Made by a program: the position numbers and the translations under genes
Shown here: in pieces, positions 1 through 5,654 of the stretch
How positions within the stretch are numbered: the stretch's first letter is position 1
Layout of the letters: every line of letters starts with the position of its first letter
From: Acidobacteriota bacterium
Lineage (GTDB): Bacteria > Acidobacteriota > Terriglobia > UBA7540
NCBI GenBank assembly: GCA_021789565.1
Contig: JAJYJL010000505.1
Location: 1-6,373, forward strand
Length of the DNA stretch: 6,373 nucleotides
Direction of reading: 5' to 3'
Notes under the pieces: model-generated
What the model saw: only the letters and a program-made list of their open reading frames with translations
Told to the model about the DNA's origin: nothing
The model's database searches: none

Positions 1-222
1 ACCGGGATGGACGAACCTCTTGTGTTCCAGTTGTCCTGCCAAGGGCACGGCTGGGTAGCGAAGTTCGGTTGTGATAACCGCTGAATGCATATAAGCGGGA
101 AGCACGCCTCAAGATGAGATCTCCCTGAAGGGCCCAGGAAGACCACCTGGTTGATAGGCTGGAGGTAGAAGCGCAGTAATGCGTGTAGCTTACCAGTACT
201 AATCGCCCGTTCGGCTTGTCCA
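1..222 (+). rRNA. rrl: 23S ribosomal RNA, 3' end (partial)
   Basis: This is the 3'-terminal part of the large-subunit rRNA, truncated by the left edge of the window. The recognisable conserved stretches are the GGACGAACCTCT segment near position 8, the GCTGAATGCATATAAGCGGGAAGC segment around 81-104 (a close variant of the usual 'CTGAAAGCATCTAAGCGGGAAGC'), CAAGATGAGATCTCCC around 110-125, and the closing GTACTAATCGCCCG near 195-208. The mature 3' end is set by analogy with the usual ending after 'GGCTT..CC' and is uncertain by a few bases. It lies upstream of a 5S gene on the same strand, so it belongs to a normal rRNA operon. Confidence 0.96.
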
Positions 223-423
223 TAGAATTAACTCTGCGCAGCATGCAGACATTCTTCAAGCCTTGTAAGACCAGTCAATTTCGTTGCAATCAAGTTTTGC
301 TGTACAAGATTTGTAGCGCTAGTTTGCAGATCGCGTTCCTGTGGGAAGCCGGGAGAAACAATCCGGACCACGCAGATGCCGCGACAGGCTGCGGGCAACC
401 ACCCGCCAGGCGCTCTCAAGTTT
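223..423 (+). other. 23S-5S internal transcribed spacer
   Basis: About 200 bases of transcribed spacer lie between the 23S and 5S genes. I see no tRNA in it. A short perfect hairpin (GCGGG, 391-395, with CCCGC, 402-406) lies close to the 5S start and could be part of the processing structure. The two T residues at 422-423 extend the 5S terminal stem by pairing with AA at 539-540. Short reading frames cross this region on both strands, but they overlap rRNA and have no coding signs. A spacer of this length is longer than the spacer of under 100 bases in E. coli. Confidence 0.8.
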
Positions 424-538
<115 letters not shown>

Positions 539-551
539 AATAAATTCAGAC

Positions 552-583
552 AAAAGGCCATCCCCACGCGGGATGGCCTTTTT
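552..583 (+). terminator. Intrinsic terminator of the rRNA operon
   Basis: A 13-base-pair perfect inverted repeat, AAAAGGCCATCCC (552-564) and GGGATGGCCTTTT (570-582), encloses the 5-base loop CACGC and runs into a T tract. The flanking A run makes it potentially active on both strands. It sits 14 bases after the 5S gene, where an rrn terminator is expected, and it separates the operon from the protein gene downstream. Confidence 0.93.
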
Positions 584-615
584 GCGTTTGCGCGAGCGAA
601 TTCGAGCCCCATCGG

Positions 616-621
616 TATAAT
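616..621 (+). promoter_or_regulatory. Possible -10 element ahead of the VWFA gene
   Basis: A perfect TATAAT hexamer lies in the 156-base gap between the rrn terminator and the gene at 740. No convincing -35 box is present at 16-18 bases: the best TTG-containing candidate, TTGCGC at 588-593, is 22 bases away. The preceding TGN of an extended -10 is also missing. If it is used, transcription would start near 628 and leave a leader of about 110 bases. The gene needs its own promoter because the terminator at 552-583 closes the upstream operon. Confidence 0.4.
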
Positions 622-625
622 CGGT

Positions 626-662
626 GCCACAAGGGTTCGCTTCGGGATTTGCTTCGTGTGGC
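626..662 (+). other. Leader hairpin upstream of the VWFA gene
   Basis: GCCACA (626-631) and TGTGGC (657-662) form a perfect 6-base-pair stem closing a 25-base loop. The loop holds a short imperfect repeat (TTCGCTTCGG and TTGCTTCGTG). It would lie at the very 5' end of the transcript if the TATAAT at 616-621 is used. There is no T tract, so it is not a terminator. It may stabilise the mRNA, or it may be chance; no known riboswitch was recognised. Confidence 0.25.
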
Positions 663-739
663 CGGAGAATCGCTTCAGCCTTTCTGGTCCGTATCGACGG
701 ATGAAGGACGGATGGAATGCCGGCGAAGTGGGAGTTCTC

Positions 740-3700
740 ATGCTGCGTTGGATTTGCTTCGCTCTGCTTCTGTGGACCACGACACGGGCCATTGCGGTAA
801 AGCCTGCAACAGCAGACCAGTTAGAGAGACTGATCGAAGATTCAAAGTCCGCCACGGACGTGAATCTTGCCCACGAGCTCTTGGATCTTCAACTCACGGA
901 GCGCATCAATTTCAATCGATTTGCGCGCCTCAATGCACAGCTGCCAGGTCCCTCCAGCAAGCAGGCACTGCAAATCCTCGCGGACGCATCGGAGTTTGAA
1001 CCCTTGCCTGCAATTGAGATTCCCAAGGACCCCACTCCTGGCCTGGATCAGCAGCGGGGCATCATGGAGAAGGTCATTGCGTACGTAAGTCAGACCATTC
1101 CACAACTCCCCAATTTTCTTGCCACACGCAGCACTATTCAGTTTGAGGAGACTCCGCAGATTCTACTTGCGAAGGATGTCATTCCCTATGAGCCGCTGCA
1201 TTTTGTATCGGCCTCCAGTGAGACGATCCTCTATCGCAAGGGGCAGGAGGTTGTCCAACACGGCGCAAGCCATGCAGCAGCCCCTGCCCTCAGCACGGCG
1301 GCCCTGACCACCAAAGGCGTCTTCGGCCCTATCCTCGGACTGGTTCTCCTTGATGCCGCGCAGAGCACTCTCGCGTGGAGCCATTGGGAGGCCGGTGCGA
1401 AGGGTAACGTGGCTGTCTTTCGTTTTGTCGTCCCAAAGGAGAAGTCGCACTACTCTGTTGACTACTGCTGCATTGCCAACCCTTCCTCTGCAGGTGTTGG
1501 GAATAGGTTGGGATATCAGACGCCGGTCGCCACCATTGCTCCATTTCATCAGGTGACGGCCTATCACGGCGAGATGACGATTGATCCCAGTACCGGCACC
1601 ATCCTTCGCATCCTGATTCAGGCGGATCTCAAGCCGAATGAGCCAGTCGTCCAGGCTGGGACAATCGTCTGGTACGACACGGTTGAAATTGGAGGTAAGC
1701 CCTACATTTGTCCGACGCGCAGCATTTCGATAACGCGCGCTCAGTCGGTCCAGATGGATCCGATCTACAATGCCCCGCTTGCACTCCAACAGCAACCCCT
1801 CAAGAGCGCCCTGAGCGAAGCAACGTTTTCCGCCTATCACGTCTTTCGCGCCGATGCGCGCATCCTGACGCCGGAAGAGGCAGCGGCCGAGCCTCTCGCT
1901 GCTCCCAAGACGCCCGCCAATCCTGCGCCGAGCGCAACTTCAGCACCCTCCGCTGCCCCATCTCAGCCAAGCGCCGCCTCTACGGCCGCCGAAACGGCAT
2001 CCACGCCACCGGCTGCTCCTTCGGGCAACCCTCCGGAGCCGTCCGTTCTTCCTTCCTCTGCGGCGCACCTTGAGCTGCCGGAGATGCAATTCACTCCGAC
2101 GGACACACTTCCCGGCGTACCGGCGGAAGGGGCTGCAGCGAGTTCGAGCTTTACTTTGCACACCTCCGCGCGGCTTGTGAATGTCGAGGTCGTCGCTCTC
2201 GACAAGAAGGGCAAGCCCATCCCAAACCTCAGTCTCTCGGACTTTGTGCTGCGGGATGATGGCCGCCCACAGACCATCCGATTCTTCTCACCCCCTTCGC
2301 TCAACGACACTGCATCGCCTGCCACCAGCGTCGAAGCTGCGCAACCGGATACTTTTTCGAACCAACCGAGCGCTGCCAAACCCACGCAGTCCGCGCCGAA
2401 CTCGACGATCCTGCTTATCGATTCCAGCAATCTCGCATGGGGAGATTTTGCAAACGTTCGCCAGCAGATGCTGTCCTTCTTCAAGAGCCTGCCAGCAACG
2501 GACCCGGTTGGTCTTTACGCTCTGAACAGCCACGGGTTCCAGATTCTCCACGAGCCCACAACGGATCGTGCCGCTTTGCAGCACACACTTGCTGCGTGGG
2601 TGCCCGATGCGCGCTCTCTTGCTCAGGCACAGGATGCCGAACGCCGCAACCTCCAGCAATTCGACTATGTACACAGCATCTACGACCTTACAGCGGTCAA
2701 CGGCAATGCCAACCGTCCCGCTGAGACCTTCACTTCCGGGTCCGCCGACGCCAATCTATTCTCTTCTCCGACAGACCCTAAACTCATGAGCCTGGGCAGC
2801 AGCCCCGGGCGCGATTCTTTGCTCATCCTTGAATTAATCGCGCGTCATCTCGCGGCCATTCCGGGGCACAAGAATCTTGTCTGGGTCACCAGCAACAACG
2901 TCCTTGCGGACAACCTATCGCAGGCCGCAGCACGCCAGGAGAGCGGCCCGGAACACATCGACAGTCTCGCGGCCCGCGTGCAGGAGCCCTTGAACGACGC
3001 CCATGTCAGCCTCTATCCCCTCAACGCCTCGCAGCTTGAGGCTGCCGCCATCGGAGCCGACATCGGCACACGCAACGTCCTCGCCATCGGACACACAGAC
3101 CGCGACGCGGCCACGAGCGTCCTCAGCGACGCTGCTTCGGGCCAGACTCCAGGTCGCGATATTGCCCGAATGCAACAGGATGTGAAGCCGATTCAGGGCC
3201 TGTACCGCGATCTGGCTTCAGCAACCGGCGGACGCGCTCTGCGCCGTGCCGGGGACATCAGAGGCGAACTGGACGGCATTGTCCGCAGCGGCGATGCAGC
3301 TTATCTGCTCAGCTTTACTCCTGACACGCAACCCGACAACCAGTACCACAGCCTTTCGCTTGCGGTTCCGAATCGCAAGGGCATTCGCCTTCAATACCGC
3401 ACCGGCTACCTTTACCGGAGGCAGCCGGATAGCATTCGCGATCAGTTTCGGCAGGCGCTGTGGTCGGCAGCGGACGTCACAGATCTTCCGCTGCGAGCCA
3501 CGCCGGCCAACGATGCCAAAGGCCTCCTGCTGAAAGTCGTCGTGGGGCCAGAGGAGTTGAGCCCTGTGCCCGGCGGCAATCGCTGGAACGACTTTCTCGA
3601 CATCTTCGTTGTCAGCCGCGACGATGTGCGTCGATCGGCTCAGGTACAGGGTGAACGCGTTGCGCTGCATCTGCGGGATGCGACCTGGCAGAAGGTGCAG

Positions 3701-3847
3701 CAGCAAGGCCTCGCCTTCAATCAGCTGCTGAATGCACCCCCTTCCACGGGAACGCTGCGGCTCATTGTGATTGACGAGCACTCAGGCAAGCTGGGCAGCC
3801 TGACGATTCCCGCATCCTCCCTGATCCAGCCTGGCAAGACACCCTAG
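740..3847 (+). CDS. Exported VWFA-related domain protein, acidobacterial type
   Basis: A 1035-residue protein predicted to be exported. The ATG at 740 is chosen because GGGAG (730-734) lies 5 bases upstream and because it starts a clear signal peptide: R3, a hydrophobic core at residues 4-12, and an Ala-Ile-Ala cleavage site at 17-19. The frame is open back to 527, but that would overlap the 5S gene. Residues about 25-375 form an N-terminal domain that I recall from other acidobacterial proteins, with blocks such as 'AVFRFVVPKEKSHYSVDYCC' and 'YHGEMTIDPSTGTILR'. Residues about 379-445 are a Pro/Ala/Ser-rich linker. From about 475 to 892 comes the VWFA-related acidobacterial domain (TIGR03436-like): 'RLVNVEVVALDKKGKPIPNL', 'LLIDSSN' near 557-564, 'LVWVTSN', and the closing 'YLLSFTPD' and 'IRLQYRTGYLYR'. 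The metal site looks degenerate: DxSxS reads DSSNL, lacking the second Ser. The C-terminal 140 residues are unassigned. Such domains usually mediate extracellular or periplasmic protein contacts; the partner is unknown. Confidence 0.93.
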   Translation: MLRWICFALLLWTTTRAIAVKPATADQLERLIEDSKSATDVNLAHELLDLQLTERINFNRFARLNAQLPGPSSKQALQILADASEFEPLPAIEIPKDPTPGLDQQRGIMEKVIAYVSQTIPQLPNFLATRSTIQFEETPQILLAKDVIPYEPLHFVSASSETILYRKGQEVVQHGASHAAAPALSTAALTTKGVFGPILGLVLLDAAQSTLAWSHWEAGAKGNVAVFRFVVPKEKSHYSVDYCCIANPSSAGVGNRLGYQTPVATIAPFHQVTAYHGEMTIDPSTGTILRILIQADLKPNEPVVQAGTIVWYDTVEIGGKPYICPTRSISITRAQSVQMDPIYNAPLALQQQPLKSALSEATFSAYHVFRADARILTPEEAAAEPLAAPKTPANPAPSATSAPSAAPSQPSAASTAAETASTPPAAPSGNPPEPSVLPSSAAHLELPEMQFTPTDTLPGVPAEGAAASSSFTLHTSARLVNVEVVALDKKGKPIPNLSLSDFVLRDDGRPQTIRFFSPPSLNDTASPATSVEAAQPDTFSNQPSAAKPTQSAPNSTILLIDSSNLAWGDFANVRQQMLSFFKSLPATDPVGLYALNSHGFQILHEPTTDRAALQHTLAAWVPDARSLAQAQDAERRNLQQFDYVHSIYDLTAVNGNANRPAETFTSGSADANLFSSPTDPKLMSLGSSPGRDSLLILELIARHLAAIPGHKNLVWVTSNNVLADNLSQAAARQESGPEHIDSLAARVQEPLNDAHVSLYPLNASQLEAAAIGADIGTRNVLAIGHTDRDAATSVLSDAASGQTPGRDIARMQQDVKPIQGLYRDLASATGGRALRRAGDIRGELDGIVRSGDAAYLLSFTPDTQPDNQYHSLSLAVPNRKGIRLQYRTGYLYRRQPDSIRDQFRQALWSAADVTDLPLRATPANDAKGLLLKVVVGPEELSPVPGGNRWNDFLDIFVVSRDDVRRSAQVQGERVALHLRDATWQKVQQQGLAFNQLLNAPPSTGTLRLIVIDEHSGKLGSLTIPASSLIQPGKTP

Positions 3848-4011
3848 CTCGACTCCGTCAATCCAAGAACCTGGCCGGATGGTTGGCTCGGGCACGCTCA
3901 AGCTGCTTCACCGCTGCTGTATCTCAGCGTTGCAATGCGAAGCGGCCTTTCCTTAAGAAAGAGCCACCTGAGAAGTTCGCCTGCATGGGCCGCATGTGCA
4001 CAGGAGCCGCT
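3848..4011. other. Convergent intergenic gap, no clear terminator
   Basis: This gap of 164 bases separates the 3' ends of two convergent genes. The only hairpin I find is weak: CTTTC (3947-3951) and GAAAG (3957-3961) around loop CTTAA, with a possible outer GG/CC pair and no T tract. I cannot assign a convincing intrinsic terminator to either gene. Termination may be Rho-dependent, but nothing in the sequence proves it. Confidence 0.5.
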
Positions 4012-5019
4012 CTAGAAGCGGTAGCCGGGCTTGAGTTCGCAGCGGTAGACGGTGGATTTTTCGCCTTCGGTGTTGGTGCGCATCACGCAGTTGGCCCAGC
4101 TGAGGTAGAGTTCCGGGCCGAGCGGGAAGACCATCGGCTGGCCGTTGACTTCGGCTTCGATGCTAACGCCCTCTTCGCTTTCAGGCAGGGTAAAGGTAAG
4201 GGTGCGCTCGTAGAGGACCGGATAGGAGTGACGCACGCCGCCGCTGACGGTGGCGTGGAAGACTTCTGCTTCAAGCAGGAAGGTGGCGGTGTCGGCCCAG
4301 GCGGTGGCGGAAGCGGTCACGGTACGACCGCCCTGGTTGAAGCCGCTGGAATCGATGTGGGTGAAGGGGCAGGCGCCGGCTATGCAGGAGGCGCGGACGT
4401 TGCTGAATTCATTCCCGGAGCCCGCGTCCATGGTGACGGAACTGCTGGTGGCTTTCCAGAGGCCGTCGGGCGAGCAGGGGGATTGCTGATTGCAGGGCTC
4501 ACTGCCGTGGTGGACTACCTCAAAGGTGCGGACCGCGCTGCCGATGTTTTCTTCGCTGCGTGTGTTGACGGTATAGCGGACACGGATATTGGAGAGAACC
4601 GTGACGGGCACGGACGGGTTGGGGTTGGCCGGCTGCGCAAGGGGCACAAGCTGGCCGATGTAGAGCTGGCCGTTGCCGGGGCTCAGGTGGAGCTGGGCCT
4701 GCATCTGGAGGGGCTTGTAGCCGGGCGCGGAGAAGTGGAGATCGATGGTGCGCCGGGGCACGAGGCCAGGGCGGAAAGTGAGCGCGAAGTAGCCGGAGGC
4801 GTCGGATTGGGCGGTGACGCTGCGGGCGCCGTCGGTGGCGGTGACGAGCGCGCCGGAGATGGGGAGCTGATTGCGCGGGTTGGCATCCTGGCGGATGACG
4901 GCGCCCTGGATGCTGAGAGCGAGCGGGGTCCAGTGCTTCTGGTGGAGGATGATTGCGGCGACCGCGGCGACCATGAGCACAACGATGCCCGCGAGGGCGG
5001 GAACTGCTTTTTCGTTCAT
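4012..5019 (-). CDS. Membrane-anchored carboxypeptidase regulatory-like domain protein
   Basis: A 335-residue protein. The start at 5019 gives a short charged N terminus (MNEK) followed by one hydrophobic segment (residues 6-25), and AGGTG lies about 10 bases upstream. A 13-residue-longer GTG start at 5058 has no ribosome binding site. The hydrophobic segment has no obvious cleavage site, so it probably acts as a signal anchor with the rest outside the cytoplasm. Residues about 35-115 read as a carboxypeptidase regulatory-like (CarboxypepD_reg, transthyretin-like beta-sandwich) domain: 'PISGALVTATDG', 'SDASGYFALTF', 'LHFSAPGYKPLQMQ'. The remaining 220 residues look beta-rich and match no family I recognise. 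They hold six cysteines (176, 182, 212, 217, 311, 327) that could form three disulfides, which fits an extracytoplasmic location. There are no catalytic peptidase motifs, so this is not itself a carboxypeptidase. The gene is very GC-rich at third positions, and the opposite strand therefore shows a long spurious open frame. The function is probably binding or cell-envelope structure. Confidence 0.85.
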   Translation of the reverse strand: MNEKAVPALAGIVVLMVAAVAAIILHQKHWTPLALSIQGAVIRQDANPRNQLPISGALVTATDGARSVTAQSDASGYFALTFRPGLVPRRTIDLHFSAPGYKPLQMQAQLHLSPGNGQLYIGQLVPLAQPANPNPSVPVTVLSNIRVRYTVNTRSEENIGSAVRTFEVVHHGSEPCNQQSPCSPDGLWKATSSSVTMDAGSGNEFSNVRASCIAGACPFTHIDSSGFNQGGRTVTASATAWADTATFLLEAEVFHATVSGGVRHSYPVLYERTLTFTLPESEEGVSIEAEVNGQPMVFPLGPELYLSWANCVMRTNTEGEKSTVYRCELKPGYRF

Positions 5020-5041
5020 CGGGGACACACCTGCCTGCAAG

Positions 5042-5278
5042 CTATTGTCGCGCGTCACGCGGCGGGGAGTGCAAGGGCAGGGTGCGTTTCAAAGGAGTGA
5101 TCCGGCTCATCACGGTCAAGTGACTGGCCTGTTCAGGGCCTTTGGCATCCCCGGTTCTCGAGTGTGACGGACCGGTGGCAACCTGTCGATTGACGTACGT
5201 CGGACTCCCCACGGCATAGGCCTGGTATTCGCTCACAGGGTGATGACCTATCTGGATCACATTGCCCGTCTGGTCCAC
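5042..5278 (-). CDS. Possible small hypothetical protein or gene relict
   Basis: A reading frame with GTG as its first available start at 5278, 78 codons long, ending with TAG 22 bases upstream of the ATG at 5019 on the same strand. Coding-like features are mixed amino acid use, many GC-ending codons, and a segment (VIQIGHHPVSEYQAYAVGSP) that reads like real protein rather than a low-complexity shadow. Against it, the start has no clear ribosome binding site, and the frame is open and equally protein-like for 15 codons upstream of the GTG ('LRQHLDWYKRGK') before an in-frame TGA at 5324-5326. This could be the surviving end of a decayed gene, or a chance frame. I recognise no family. It occupies most of the 335-base stretch between the confident genes at 5019 and 5355. 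Confidence 0.3.
   Translation of the reverse strand: MDQTGNVIQIGHHPVSEYQAYAVGSPTYVNRQVATGPSHSRTGDAKGPEQASHLTVMSRITPLKRTLPLHSPPRDARQ
5044..5074 (-). promoter_or_regulatory. Weak sigma-70-like promoter candidate for the 4012-5019 gene
   Basis: Read on the minus strand, TTGCAC (5074-5069) is followed after 19 bases by GACAAT (5049-5044), 24 bases before the ATG at 5019. The spacer is longer than the optimum of 17, and the leader would be short. If real, it would exclude the GTG start at 5058, because transcription would begin downstream of it. This is a pattern match only. Confidence 0.2.
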
Positions 5279-5288
5279 TTTCCCGCGC

Positions 5289-5317
5289 TTGTACCAATCG
5301 AGATGCTGGCGTAATAT
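5289..5317 (+). promoter_or_regulatory. Sigma-70-like promoter for the small secreted protein gene
   Basis: TTGTAC (5289-5294) and TAATAT (5312-5317) are separated by exactly 17 bases, followed by an AT-rich stretch to about 5344. Transcription would start near 5324 and give a leader of about 30 bases. The spacing and position suit the gene at 5355. The two hexamers match consensus at 3/6 and 4/6. Confidence 0.5.
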
Positions 5318-5354
5318 TCTCTTTCACAAATAAACACATCATAAGGTTGTGCCA

Positions 5355-5597
5355 ATGCAAAGAACGCTCGGCGTTCTCTTGTTTTTCGCGGCTGTGTGTC
5401 TCTCGCCGCTCACAGGTCACGCAGCTAGTCGTTCTCGTTCCAGAGCCATTCATCATAAGTCATCAGTCTGGGCAAAGCCGGTTTACTCGCACGGCTACGC
5501 GCGACGGAGTGGCACCTACATTGCTCCGTACAGCCGAAAGGAGCCGCAAAAGGTGCCCCGCTCTCACATAGGAAATCGTGTGAGAGTGCGTCATTAA
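5355..5597 (+). CDS. Small basic secreted protein with GYxRRxGTYxxPYxR motif
   Basis: An 80-residue protein. The ATG at 5355 has AAGG (5343-5346) 8 bases upstream; the in-frame GTG at 5349 is too close to that site. Residues 1-23 are a clear signal peptide (MQRT, then the hydrophobic stretch LGVLLFFAAVCL, ending in GHA before ASRSR). The predicted mature part of 57 residues is strongly basic: 10 Arg, 4 Lys and 5 His against one Glu. Residues 46-61 (HGYARRSGTYIAPYSR) resemble the 'GYTRKDGTYVxPHxR' motif that I know from short, uncharacterised secreted bacterial proteins of soil and water species. Its function is unknown to me. After secretion it would be periplasmic or extracellular, and its charge suggests contact with an acidic polymer or membrane, which is inference. 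It has its own promoter candidate at 5289-5317, and a strong hairpin spans its last codons. Confidence 0.75.
   Translation: MQRTLGVLLFFAAVCLSPLTGHAASRSRSRAIHHKSSVWAKPVYSHGYARRSGTYIAPYSRKEPQKVPRSHIGNRVRVRH
5559..5588 (+). other. Strong hairpin over the 3' end of the small gene
   Basis: CTCTCACA (5561-5568) and TGTGAGAG (5579-5586) are a perfect 8-base inverted repeat around a 10-base loop. A G-T wobble (5560/5587) and a C-G pair (5559/5588) extend it to 10 pairs. It ends 6 bases before the stop codon at 5595. T-rich sequence follows only after more than 10 bases (ATTTTG, TCTTTT), so it is not a textbook intrinsic terminator. It could protect the mRNA 3' end or reduce read-through into the gene at 5655. 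The dyad could also bind a protein. Confidence 0.45.
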
Positions 5598-5602
5598 GTA
5601 TT

Positions 5603-5632
5603 TTGAGTCGTCTTTTAGAGGCTGCATACAGT
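5603..5632 (+). promoter_or_regulatory. Weak promoter candidate ahead of the 5655 gene
   Basis: TTGAGT (5603-5608) and TACAGT (5627-5632) are 18 bases apart. Transcription would start near 5639, just before the ribosome binding site at 5644, giving a very short leader. If it is not used, the gene at 5655 would be read from the promoter at 5289-5317. Confidence 0.25.
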
Positions 5633-5654
5633 AACCCCGGAACGAGGGTGATAC

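Noticed and set aside
1163..1840. A 225-codon minus-strand frame inside the VWFA gene.
   Set aside because: It lies wholly inside a strongly supported gene, has no domain and reads like a reverse-complement shadow.
3944..3965. Hairpin in the convergent gap as a bidirectional terminator.
   Set aside because: It has only five contiguous pairs, a mismatch before the outer pairs and no T tract on either strand.
5020..5058. GTG start at 5058 for the 4012-5019 gene.
   Set aside because: The bases before it (ACTCCCCGCCGC) contain no ribosome binding site, and it adds a polar stretch ahead of the membrane anchor.
3883..5100. A 405-codon open frame on the + strand opposite the carboxypeptidase-regulatory gene.
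   Set aside because: It is rich in Gly, Ala, Val and Asp with no domain, which is what the complement of a very GC-rich gene gives. The minus strand has a membrane anchor and a recognisable domain.
5192..5201. Perfect 10-base palindrome GACGTACGTC as an operator.
   Set aside because: It is an isolated short palindrome inside a protein-like frame, has no second copy and does not overlap a promoter, so chance is the simpler explanation.
5133..5456. A 107-codon minus-strand frame overlapping the small secreted protein gene.
   Set aside because: It overlaps the signal peptide coding region and promoter of a better supported + strand gene, and its composition is not protein-like.
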